Positions 27,053 through 40,341 of a stretch of DNA of 64,000 nt are shown piece by piece. The notes beneath the pieces were generated by a model. It saw only the letters and a list, made by a program, of their open reading frames with translations. It was not told the origin of the DNA and searched no databases. The translations under genes were made by a program, and so were the position numbers. The stretch's first letter is position 1; each line of letters opens with the position of its first letter. This DNA comes from Diphasiastrum complanatum (lineage: Eukaryota; Streptophyta; Lycopodiopsida; Lycopodiales; Lycopodiaceae), in the NCBI GenBank assembly GCA_029204225.1, contig CM055100.1, positions 253,001-317,000 on the forward strand, written 5' to 3'.

Positions 27053-30000
27053 CATTACAATCTCACAACAAAGAACAACAAAAAGAGAGAAAAATGGGAC
27101 CCCTTTGTAATCGGGTCCCATGAGAAAAAAAAAATTCCAGGGAAATCCAATTCGGATATTCGAATCGGAATTGCGATTCGGTTAGCATCAAATGATGATT
27201 CAATGAAACTATACTTGGATTGACTTTAAGCTCATACATGTTGATGTATGGAGTGACATGAAGCTTGTATTTAATAAACAATAGGCCTATGTAGAATCTT
27301 TTGATGTAGATCTCAATGTCTAAAGGGAATGAGGTATCCGTTAGAGTTAATGTTTACTTTAGTACCCCTAATGTTATCATTTAGGATTAATTAGTGATAG
27401 TTTGGCCATGCTTGCGTGCTATTATAGGGGCCATTACTATTTGTAGTAAGTCATATTTTAGGGTCATTACTATTTATAGTAAATTCGTTTTTTTAGTCAT
27501 TCATGTAGGTGGGCGCACTACTACTAGAATAGGATTTGCTTTTATCACTTAGAAACTCATCTTGGGTGTTTACCCAATATAGGTAGTAATTATAGCAATT
27601 AGCTTTTTGTTTTTTGCTATTTGCTTTTTGCTTTTTACGTTACACATAGTTTAGAAAAAGTATATATGTAGGCTGGTGCCCTACTTCATTTGTAATGGGA
27701 CATAGTTGGAGTACATCTCTTCATCATTGTTGTTCTCTCTCATGTGTATGACTATTGTCTAACAACAATAGGAATCTTGTCTTGGGTTACTTGTATGATC
27801 AAGTCGGTGTTCTAACATGGTATCAGAGCGTGGTTCAAGATTCGAAAGAACAAGGAGGTACTCCAACAGACGGAATCAATTCACAAGGAATTGATTTGGC
27901 CATCATCTTCAAGGAGAAAAACAGGTGTAGGGTGGTGTCCCTAGCCAGCTCTCAAGTTTGATCTTCAACTACATCAGTGGCAACTTTGTGGGAGAAGATC
28001 CGGTGTACAAGGAAAAGAGCTGAGCTACAAGAGGAGAAATCTTCCTCAGATTTTAGGTGGTTGTAGGGCAACAAAGTGTGGAGAAAACGTTGTTATGAGC
28101 ACAACGTGGAAGAAGATTGGATCATAAGAGGGAAGTTTTAAACTGACCTAATCGTTGAGCTGGATCAGACTTACAGTTTGTCACAATGGCCTACAGTCGC
28201 TGCGCTGGAATCTGACCGCTGCATGCAGGGTATCAGATCACTGTCTACCAGATCTATATGTTGATGGTACAGACTGGATCATTGTTGCCCGATCGCTGGT
28301 TGGATTGCTACAGTTGCATCAGACCAATCTAGTGCCTTCGGACCGCTGCCTGCAGAACCTGGGTGACAAATCGTTGAGAAGCAGATTTGAGAGTTAGCTG
28401 GTGCTATCCATAGACCTGAACCTGTTCGCTGGAAGGGGAGATATCAGAAGCTGTTCGCTGGCAAGAGTGCTGACCTACAAAGCTGGTACTGCAGTTTTTC
28501 AGTCAAGAAAAAAACAGGTTACATAGTTTTCCACAGGCTGTGAAGATCCAAGGAACGCTAGCCAGGAATTGCTAGTGTTGGAGAGCTATCGATACATGTT
28601 GGAGACAGGTGACTACTGGTCAGGACACTATTGATAGATCGTTGTAGATTGCCAATTACTGCTGGAAGTAATTGGTACACATGCAAGGAAGCATGTACAT
28701 GTATAGATTGTTGGGTCAGCATGAAGATTGAGCTACAGTTGGAGCTTTTTGCATGCAAGTGAAAGTTCAGCAAGGCAATCACATGGAAGTTGAGGACGAT
28801 TACATGCAAGGAAGCATGGACATACACAGATTGCTAGGATGCAATGGTTGTGTCTTGTAGTAGGAGATCACTGAGGTTTAAGAAGGGAAAGAACCTCAGC
28901 ATGCTGAAAGAGATCTCAGGAGTAAGGATCGGCAATAGGACTAGGAGTTGTTTGCAATCAGTTGCAAGGTGAAGAAGGGATTCACAAGAGCTAGCAGAAC
29001 AAGGTTCGTCACAAAATGGAAGGGTTAACTCACAGGGAAAGGAAAGTCTACATGAAACAAAAGAGATGGTAGGGGAAGACAATCGGTGATCATGGTGTTG
29101 CTACCAACAAGCATACTGAAGGAAGGTCAACTTCAGACGTTCTAAAAAAGTTTTGTCGAGGTTGGAATCGACAAAGGTGCAAACTCTTAAGAGGAAGTTG
29201 CATGAGAAGGATAGACTATGAGTCTATATAGATAAATCGATATTCAAGAGGATGTTTTCACTGTTTCTTATCATGGTGGCAAATGATAAGTTCGTTGTTA
29301 CAAGTGACAGGTGTGGCAAACTGTGTGGTCAACATTCTACGTTGTATCGGTTTGGTTTCTATTCAATTCATATTAACTTGGTTATGTTGTAGAAACTTTC
29401 TTGTCTATCTCACTTCAGATTTATGAGTAATCGAAGTGATTGCTTGTTGTGGTTGTCATGTAATTCCTGGATACCATCCAAGTCATAGTTGATTGTTCAT
29501 GTGGTGGTACCAATTGAGATCAATTCTATTTTGAGCTGGAGAAAGATTCTAGAATCTATCCAAGTTCATATTTTGTCATGTGGTAGATTCTGTTATAAGA
29601 TTGGGAAGCCAAAGTTGTTGATTAGCCATTGAAAATCAATAGTACAGGTTGTTGTTTAGCTTCAAGAAAAACAACATGATTAAAGATGGACGTACACCAA
29701 ATTTGCATATGACCAAGTGTCAGAATAAATAGATATCAAGATGAAATGCTTTCTAGGTTGGAAAGTTGTTTGGTGCAAGTGACTTTGTGTGTGAGATAGA
29801 GGTAGGAGATTCCGTGGAAAAGATCATGTCAAGTACTTTTTGTGAGAAAGTATTTGAAGGGGACTATCAGTTACTTTGGGTGAGGAAGTATTGTATACAT
29901 TTATCTTTCTATTGGGGATGCTCTTTTACTTGCATATTTGGTTGGTTAATAGATGATATTCTATTCTATTTGGAGAGAGTGGTTGGAATGCAAACATGAA

Positions 30001-33000
30001 GTGTACATCCAAGGGGAGTAGTTCAACCAAAGTCCATGAAGTTCATCACAAGTGGTAACTTATGAGAGTACCAGGAGAATTCAAATGGGTTCAATTCAAG
30101 GAATCGACACAAATGGAGCCGACTACTTATGAAGTACAGGTTTCTAAAGTGGGTGTTGATGTACGAGATTTGATGTTGACATTTGTAGATCTATTTCCTA
30201 CTTATGGTTATCATGATGGTGTTACTGTAAACAAAGAGGATTATTTTTTCTCTATGAATGTTGGGGAGATCCTTACATTTGTGGTAGCTTGAAAGATGTT
30301 CAAAGAGACCAAGGGAGTCAATCTTCAAGCAAAGTTCTCAAGGTTAAGGCAAAAGTTGTCATGTCTACATTATTTGATTCAGGGGGAGTCAAAGTTCTTT
30401 GATTCAAAGGAAGTCAAGGAATCGGGTGATATGTTGAACTAATGGTGGTCACACTTATACACTAAAGAGACATGAAGACTAAAGCAAGACATTGAGAAGT
30501 CATATGAAGCAGGTTCATACGAAAAGGATCGACATTCAAAGGAAATTGTACATCATCATACGGAGAAAGTTCTACATCGAGTAATGAAGACATTGAGATC
30601 AGAGTTGATCATGAATTCTACATCAGAATTGAGGATCTTCATTACATGGGCTTCATGGAAGATACACATGCATACTTTTGTTATGCATAGTTCTAGAGAA
30701 TGTAAACATTAAGGGGGAGTGTTAGAGTTAATGTTTACTTTAGTACCCCTAATGTTATCATTTAGGATTAATTAATGATAGTTTGGCCATGCTTGCGTGC
30801 TATTATAGGGGCCATTACTATTTATAGTAAGTCGTATTTCAGAATCATTACTATTTATAGTAAATTCGTTTTTTTTAGTCATGCATGTAGGTGGGCGCAC
30901 TACTACTAGAATAGGATTCGCTTTTATCACTTAGAAACTCATCTTGGGTGTTTACCCAATATAGGTAGTAATTATAGCAATTAGCTTTTTGTTTTTTGCT
31001 ATTTGCTTTTTGCTTTTTACCTTACACATAGTTTAGAGAAAGTATATATGTAGGCTGGCGCCCTACTTCATTTGTAATGGGACATAGTAAGAGTACATCT
31101 CTTCATCATTGTTGTTCTCTCTCATGTGTATGACTATTGTCTAACAACAATAGGAATCTTGTCTTGGGTTACTTGTATGATCAAGTCGGTGTTCTAACAA
31201 TATCCTCCTTGGAATATGAACATTTTTCATGTTGAAATATGAGCAAAAGGACTTGAATTAATCACAACGTGATGGAGGTTGCACAAGGGAATCAAATTGA
31301 TTCCAAACTAGCACTAAAGATCAACTCATAATTTCAATTCTAGCTTTATCTTGGCAAGGGCTCCACATTGGCACATAGAATTTGGTCAAGATCAGTTATG
31401 AGGGTGCAACCACTTCTCAACCTATAAACAATCAATTAAGCTTCCAATGAACCTATTACACACCAAAAATTGTAAGTACTATAAAGCTACAACTCGTACC
31501 AGAAAACAATGTGTAGGAAAACTCAAAATCTTGATTTCTAGAATGATCTCATCAAAGAAGCACATAGATGTATCTACAAAACCACGTCAGATTATGAGTT
31601 TAGGCTTGTGCCAAACCATTTCATACTGAAACCTAACATCTATATCCTAATATGGCCAATCAGCCTCAACTTTGACTTCCATGTGCGATAGATCCCATAC
31701 CAAGGCAGAAATTGCTTATATTCTCTTCAATGAATATGGCTGATTGTACTGACATGAAAGGTGATCCAAAACTTCAAATGATGATTTTACATGGTCTAAC
31801 TTATCTCCCATCTATCCAAGTGTTAGTTCCAACTCATCATGGAATAGTCCAAAATACATTAAGTTAGAGTTGGGTGGATTTCAACATGTCATGTCATCTG
31901 GAGAAAAAGGATGTGATATGCCTTTGTGAAGTGCTGAAGTCTCTCCATGTATCATCTCTCAAACGACACATCATCTTACAAGTCTTTGATTTCGGTATGA
32001 GATCGATGAGCTAGTCTCAATATAGGCAATAATATAAGCCTTTGATCTCATAGTATAATGGGTATTGAATTATAAATTGCTCTTTTGTCTATACCTCGTT
32101 CATAGAACATAACTTACATATCTTGTCTTCGCAAGGAATCCCATGAGATTGGCCTATCTTAGCCTTGTCTTCACTGGGAATCCTACAAAACTAGTCTGTC
32201 TCAACCTCAAGGTGGTGTGATGACACTCTTAACTAACTTGACATAATTTTAAGTTTTATCACGTGTGATTTTTCAAGGTCTAAATATGGTGCACATGTCA
32301 AAATCCTTTTTTCTTTCCATAACTTGGATGAATGTGATATCATCATCCATGAAAACTTGTGTGCCTATGAGCTTAGCTCTTTTGTCTAGAAGCTTTCGTC
32401 TTGTTATCTAATGTAGCAAACCTAATAATCATTGTTTTATCCTTTTTGGCACTGCAAGTTCTATACATACCTATGTATTTCAACTCAAAAGGAAAAGAAG
32501 GAAAACCTTTTATCCTCCCTAGTTTCATTTTGAGTGTCTGCCACTCTCATTCTAACATTCAAGAAATCTCTATTTCTTGATTTTTCTTTGGCCAAAGTAG
32601 TTGTAATCATGTCAACCATAAGTTTGGCACTATCATTGTTGCTTCTCCTTATTGCTCTTTGACCAAGATTTGGTATCAAATGGATGATGTTGCTGCAATT
32701 CCTTTTCAAGGGCTTGGAGCTTCTTGTGCTTTAGTTTGGCAACTTCTTCTCGTAACATAGCAATCTTGTTCTCCTTGTTGTCTCTTTCTTTTGTCATTAT
32801 CCGAAATTTTTGTTCCATCTTGTTCATCTTGTCCAATAGTACTACATGTTTGTATTCTATCTTGTATGTAGCTATGTTTATTAGTATTGCATGATGCTTT
32901 TGTATCTATGTTTATGCCCCATCTATTAACCTAATCTCTATACACTCTGTGAAATAATCAAGTTGTGATACTCTTAGGTATGCTGCTTTGTAAACTAGCA

Positions 33001-36000
33001 TATTTTCAAATTAGACACAAAGAAAATGTGACTTTGAAATTGTATGATGGTCAATATGAATTTTGTAACAATGACTTTTAGCTCCCATAAGAGTATATTA
33101 TGGGAAATACGAGTTTATGATGAGGGATTCCAATCGTGATACAAGTGCAATTATCTAAGAAGTGGGGGAAATTTTGTATTTCAACAAATTGGCATGTGGT
33201 TTTGCACAGGGAGATCTATATGCACCATGGATCTAAATTGTTATCGTTTGTCGTTAGGACCATATACCTTACAGCCCCCCCCCCAGCCTTGGGTCTGTCA
33301 TATATCACATACTAGTCATTTATGAGTCATATGGTGACGATTGGGGCTCCATTCCTACTCCAAATAGTACAAATAGGTTTTGTGGCGTTTTTGGAGTAGA
33401 TGGATTGGATATAGTCTAGCCCTTACCTCGATTTCTTTTATCATCAGTTAGGTCATTTATATCAACTCTTTTAGCCTGTTATCCATAGATTTTGTGGAGG
33501 TCATAACTGTTTGTTTACTAGATGAGGCCTCTGCAGTCACATTGGTCACATCTACACGTCTTATCAAGCATGGTAACTAAGAAAATTCTGAGAAGTATTG
33601 ATTATGTGGGTGTTGCAGGTTAATAGGAACAAGACTGGTGAAGTAGGAAATCCTCAATATGCAATTCTGGTGAATGTTGACGATTTGGTAAGTGTTGAGG
33701 TATCGTTTAAGTTGCAAACTATATTCTAGAATATGTCAATGGTAGAAAGAATTTTGAGTGGGATAAGTGGACATTGATACTGAAATTATTGCTTCTAATG
33801 TTGGCTCTTTGGATACTTTGTTTCCAATGTATCTACACTATAGTCAACCTAATGTTTTATTGACCTATTTGCAGTTTGTTCATTAGTGTTGATAGCCTAT
33901 GGATTGCAATGACAGAACATAAGATTGGATGATCATCAATTTCGGGAAATGGTTTCGCTGACGGATTCCTTCAAAGTATGTAAACTTCGAGAAAAGTAAG
34001 ATAACTAACTTTCTCGAAAATCTGCTATAGCTAGTTATTGATATATGTATTGCCATTTTGTTCCCAAGAGAATGATAGCAAAATAAAGTCATGGTGGAAA
34101 AGTGAGGTTGAGTTGAAGTAGATGAGAATTTCAAGCCACTTCTATCAATCAAAATACAAAAGATGCAATGTTGAATACACGTTAGATATTGTGTTGCAGT
34201 GGATCGCGATCCGCTGCAAAAAACGTTCCGGATCGTGCGATCCGGAAAATCAGCGATCCGCGACCCGGATCGCAATTTTTTTTTTTTTTGGAAAAAGTAG
34301 CAATGGCCAATTTTTTTTTTTTTTTAGTTTAATAGTAACTAAATCAGTTTTCAATGGTGTTCTGATGCCAATGGTTTGCAGATCTACTGATTCCGTTTTC
34401 TGTTAGAAAATGATAGAAAGAGTTAGACTTTTCCTTAGATTGGCAGGAATTGTATACTTCTTTTGGAATAGCTGAAACAGGGGGTTCGGGGGGCGGTAGC
34501 CCCCCGAGAAACGGGGGGTCCGGGGGCTGCCGGTAGACTCCGGCCCCGACGGTAAGGCCTCTTTATGATTTGGCCTTCCAACTCCCTGAGTGAAAACACA
34601 CTTTGTGGTGTTTCGCACCCGAAACGGTCGGCAGTCCAAATTTCTGAAACCATATGAAAATGCAGCCAGTTTTCTTAAACCATCTACTGATGTCCAGATT
34701 TCTAATCAATGTAGCCCGCAACCATCTAAAACCAAGCAACAGATCTGCATAACAATTGCTTTTTTGATATCCTTTCACATGATACCCATATTGGCAACTA
34801 TACAAAAAAAAAAAAAATTGCGTTCCGGGAAACCCTAATGGAAAATCCCGGATCGCGTTCCGGAACGCGGACTGCAACCTTGGTTAGATATGTGATTGAT
34901 AAACTTTTGTTGAAATCTCTTTAAACATCCAAGATTGACTTCAATGATTCTACAATATAAAATGAGTGCCTACGTTTGTTTGGAAGTAGTTTATCAATCA
35001 AAAAGCACAGTTTTGTGTATTGATAGATTTTGTGGTTGGTAGTAACAATTTTTTAGATCCCTATCCTATTTCTTGGTGCAAAATTTTGTGAATATAGTAC
35101 TTTGAGTACTTAGCGTTAGTAAATGCTGTATTGAGTAAGAGTTGCCATGGCAAAGCAAATTTTTAAAAATTGTCCTCAATGCATGGGCAAGAAGCTCCAT
35201 GTTATGCAACAACAAGAAGAGGGCAATAGTGAGGGTGAGGAAAATGACATGCTAGGGAGACGAGCTGGAGAGAAAACATGTATTGTCCATCTTGGTGTGG
35301 AAATTAAATCTAGAAGCGCCCACTTACTCGCTTTTAGTCAAGGTACGAGTGGGCTATCAGCTCCTTGAAAGTGAGCTTGTTGGAATGAGGGGGAAATTGA
35401 AAGGTCGGCGGGATGTTATTGTCCTTTTTGACACTGGCTCCTCACATAATACTATTAATATGCATGTGATTAAAAAGCTTAAATCAGCAATTGTGCCATT
35501 TGAGTACCCACATACTGTAGAAATGCCAGATGGTGAAGGCACAGAAGTTTGGACAACAGAGTGATTCAAGTGCTGTCAACTATCCAAATGTACATTAAGA
35601 AGTTAGACTTTGAAGAGGAAGAGTTCGTTATTACAGGGCCCTTTGGTTTCAAATACGGAAGTAAAGACATTGAATTTTGAGTACTGTGGTTGTGCTATTT
35701 GGTAAATGTGAAGGATGCCTATTTTTCTATATTTGCTCATACAACAACTTTTAATGGAATTGTTTTACATGCATCTTCATTTGCAAAACAATATTTGTAT
35801 TTGCACCTACATTAGCACCTGCATCTGCATTGCAACAAGGGTGTCACCTAGCTACAGAACTGGACAAGTTCATTTGAATTTAGTTTTAAAATATTTTGAC
35901 TAGTGATATGCTGGCAAGATTGGCCCCCAGAAGGGCACAAAATTGCGCTCGTTCCGCGGTCAAGTCTAGTGTGTAGGTCACCTTATAGGATGATCTTGAA

Positions 36001-39000
36001 GCAGGAAGAAGAGGTTAAAAGTATGTTGTAGGAGTACCTCAAGTTGGGGTATATTCGTCCTAGTTATTCACCCATGCTCCTTGTTAAGAAAATGGATGGC
36101 AGTCTTTCTTGTGAATAATAATATTCAGAAAGTGAGTGATTCTCTCTCCAGTGCGATAGTATGTCAGACATTTGAGAATATCCTATTTATCAATGATACA
36201 ATTTTTGGTGTATCATGATGGGCACAGAATGCATTGCTGTGAAGATCCATTAAATTCTTCCTAGCAAGAGACCTATTTTGAGCCCCCATCTTGGAGCTGC
36301 ACTTCATTTTATTGGAACATACAAGACAGCGAGAACATATTTGTAGATAAAGCTTTCTACTTTGGGTGGTCAGCACAATTATTAAGCTGCTTTCTATTTT
36401 TCTTTGATCCAAAAACATTAACAACTCAACCATATCATTAAGTTTAAAGGTCTAGGCATACACTTGTGCAACAATAGCAACTCCTTCAAAATTAAAAATA
36501 TTACAAAATCCTGACATCAGCTTGTAAGAGTCTTCAATGATCGACGTTGCCACCATATGCCTCTTTTCTGCTCCACAATTGAGAAATTCAAAGTTTCCTT
36601 ACATCTGCTTCAGATATTAGTAGTAGCCTAATTAATGGCCATGTCTTCCCTTCACCTCCAGAGGAGTGAAACGAAGTGTGTTGATCTATTTTTAAGTGTA
36701 TGAAAGCTGTTGCAGATTCATCTCTTAGCATATGACCTGGAGCTCTACTTTTGGGTGCTGATGATGCAAGTAGAAATTTTGTTGCATATAGTCTGTCTAT
36801 GTATGAGATTCCAACAAATAATTTGGGCTTATAATTACACTAGAAACAGACTTTTGCTTGACTTATCGTTCATAACTTCTCTGATCTCTCGTCTCCCACC
36901 TTAATCTCTATCTGGGCAGATATGGGCGTTATCGGCCACACAATGCAGACAGAAGATTGGGAGGTTGGCAGCAGGAATGGTGGCAGTTTGCTATAAAAGC
37001 GGTGCTAGCTGATGTACGGGAAAGGCTACATAGGAGCTCCTGGACATTCTTCAATTGGTGCATGTAAGATTACCCTGATTGTTTGTCAGCCTATCTAAAG
37101 TCCTTGCTAATGGCAATGGATGCTAAAGCCTACATCTTAAACCCTACCATAGTTCAGGTTAGTGGGTTTGCTTAACTTACTAGTGATTGGCTTCATCATT
37201 TGCTTGTTGCTTCTCTTAAATTTTTCCATTATGTTTGGATGTTGACACAAGTCTGTAGGGTGTTCGTCTTTTGAGGCTACAACTAGAGAATGATTGAGCA
37301 GGTACAGATGTGTCCATTTTTCAGGGAACAGCGCAGATTGTACATGGCTTTTTACAAAGACAAACTTGAGTGTCTGCAACAAGGAAATGTAAGCGATAAA
37401 TGTACTCCCAAGGATCTCCAGTTCTTATATCTTTTGTATTGTATTATAAGCATCTATGCTCCTCAATAGGTCAAGCAGAGCCATAGTGGTGGCTGTTACT
37501 TGTACCAAAATGTAAGTCAAGTGTGGACATAAGAGACAAGGACAAGCTTTCATACGGAGGACTGAGTATGCAGTAGACCATCTGAGCCAGTCGTACTTTC
37601 CTATGTGTTTGACCTGGAGTCAGGAGCACCATCAGTTCTTGGAGCACTACCGAAATATTTGGAACATGTATAAATAAGAAACTGTGTTCAGCGGCAAAAT
37701 AGATTCGCCAAGATGTCAATAGTGACATTGTCTATTAGACCACTGATGATTCTGCCGAGTTGCTTTTGTTTTTTGTTTGATCATCACATATGGTCTTCAA
37801 CCCTGCTTTGAATAGAGCTCCCTACCATTGAACATGTTTCAATTAAGTTCAGGGACCCGAATTGTTCATATTTCTCATAAACAATAAAATAATATGAGGT
37901 GCGTTGGGAGTCATAGTCAGGCTTGTATTTTGCCGATAAAAAACTGACCTCTTTCATGTTGTTCTTATTTGCTAGCCTATTGATGAAGCCGTAGTTGAGC
38001 AACTCAAAGAGATGGAGAAGAACTTGAACTTGGAAATGATCTTGTACTATAGGACACTTGCAGAGAACCTACTGCAGTTAAAGGTTTGCCTATATTACTG
38101 GAAAATACACAATTGGCTCTCAAATCTTGACGTTCTTGCATATTTAAATGGCATATACCTCAATCTGACTTGAGTTATGGGCTTTTTAGTTCTAAAATGA
38201 TAGAGCTTTTCTTGTTGTCTTGGAGCCAGGATGAATCCATGGATGACGTAGAAGATGCAGATGTTGCTTCTTTGGAGAGAGATTCATCTAGCAATCCACA
38301 GGGCCAACTGAAGGAAGGCCTACCACAAAATCAGCGTGGATGGGTAAGCTGGCTCTCCTTGGGGATGTTTGGAGAATCAGGAAACTTAGACGCTAGCCAA
38401 CTATCGGGATCTTTCTCTGAAGACTTAATTAAGGTATTGCATGAATGTGTTGCTAGCTGGTTAATTCTGCTTACGTATATGAGCTATTTGGTATCTTCCT
38501 GAGCGTGGAGCCATTGAGATGTTGGTCTTTAAAGTGAACCTGCACTGATTTATCAATATTTATAGGATCTTTATGAAGCCACAAACTTTGATCCAACTTC
38601 TATAATTGATTCTCAAGACTGGCCAAAAGGTTATAGCTCGTTAGCTGTAAGCCTACACCTGGGGCAAGCAGTTGGCAGATTGCACAGCCTGTAAGCAAGT
38701 CAATTCTAGATGTAGTACTTGTTTTCCTATAGACTATTTCTTCATTCAAATTTGTTTATTTTCTGTTTGTTGGATCAATGAGAGGATCGTCGAGTTTTAA
38801 CTTCTACTTTCGGTTCATGGCAGGTCCTCAGGGATGGACGTCATCCATATGGTTCTTGAAGGTGCTGCAATGACCTTCCGGATGTGGAAAGAATCAGCTA
38901 GTTTCACCGTCAGCCTTAAAAGCCTGGAAGTTGTTGACCCAAGTTGTCTGAGTCCTTTGTTTCCTGAAATACTTTCATCCAAGGTCTTCTTTTACTTGCT

Positions 39001-40282
39001 TTTTCCTATGATTTACAGTGAATGTTTTTGCTTCACTGCAAAATACTAGTCACATACTTGTTTAGTGATTTGTATGTGTTTTAACTTGTATTGTCTATCG
39101 CATGGGTAGACATCTCAGAGAACATCTGTTCATCTGAATGGTGAAAGTACAACTGCTTTGACATTAATGCGTACTGGAAGTGAAAGCAATGTCTCTTCAA
39201 TAGTCAGGACCTTACGAGATGGCAAAAGCAATCACATAGTGAGGGTTGATATTGAAATCTATTTTCTTCATAAGGATCTTGATATGATGATTACGGTATG
39301 GATATCCACCCAACTCTTCAAACTGTTTCTCTTCAGCTAGGTCAATTTTGCATTCCACACGTTATTGGATAAGTCTGCTACACTTATCTTACTCAAGCAA
39401 GTGGAAGTCAGCATTTAATATGAGACATTTAGTTTATGTTGATATTTAAAACGTTGTCAAAGCTTTGATGTGTGAGCATAATGCCAAATTTTAGATATGT
39501 TTATTGGTTAGTAATGCATGTCTTGGTGAAATTCTGATGTACAGGAACTATGTGAAGTGATGCCAACGTTCATTATATAGCTTCTTTCTTTCACTTATGA
39601 AGGTGATGGACACAATGCTCATAAAAATCTTAAGATTTTCAAACGGATGACACTGCTCTATGGAATACACCAACGAAGAAGTAAGAGGACATGGATGAAA
39701 CCTAAACCTTAATATATGGACTATTAAGAAATCAAAGAGAAAAACTCTCAAATACTGATGCTGTCAAGACTTGACAGACCAAGAAAACACTTGGAACCTC
39801 AGAAGGTTATGTGTGCAATGGATGACGTAAAGCATTGTCAATGAAGCATTGCAGGAGCACTCTATTGCTGGGAAGCAACAGCTCAAAAAACACAAATGGT
39901 CTCCATTAATCCACTCCGGTTACCCTGGGGTTCATCTATCTTGAATAGGACATTAACTAGTGGCAGCATGTTTCAAGAATACTGAAGGACCTAATGACCC
40001 AAGCCAAAGCGACGCCAGCTGGTGCACAATTTGAGGTTGGAGAGAGAGGAAACTACACATAGAGTAGATCAATGGCAATTTTTGTTGCAAACATGTTTTG
40101 CAATATCCTGTGGACCCCCCAATCAGTCATGTGACCATAATAGCAACTAGACTAACATAGGCCAGCATGAATAAAAAGGGCCCAAGGGCCTGCTTATGCA
40201 TAACAGTAAAGCAATAAGCATAACAATAAGGTAATAAAGAAGGGAGTCTATAACTACACGCACACATGCACACGCACATGCG

Positions 40283-40341
<59 letters not shown>

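Larger units (their letters stand above)
27339..31199 (+). mobile_element. Non-autonomous LTR retrotransposon, complete, no gag-pol (LARD-like)
   Basis: Two LTRs of about 480 bp (27339-27817 and 30720-31199) differ at roughly 15 positions, about 97% identical. Both end in TCTAACA and the 3' copy begins TGTTAGA, an inverted terminal pair; the 5' copy starts CG instead of TG. A primer-binding site TGGTATCAGAGC directly follows the 5' LTR (complementary to initiator-Met tRNA), and a polypurine tract AAGGGGGAG directly precedes the 3' LTR. Flanks GTATC and ATATC match at four of five bases as a target duplication. The 2.9-kb interior has only short frames with no protease, RT, RNase H or integrase motif. 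It must rely on proteins of another element. Confidence 0.92.

Noticed and set aside
40127-40335. Frames encoding runs of Cys-Val or Thr-His
   Set aside because: They are translations of CA/GT microsatellites (also at 46157-46451).
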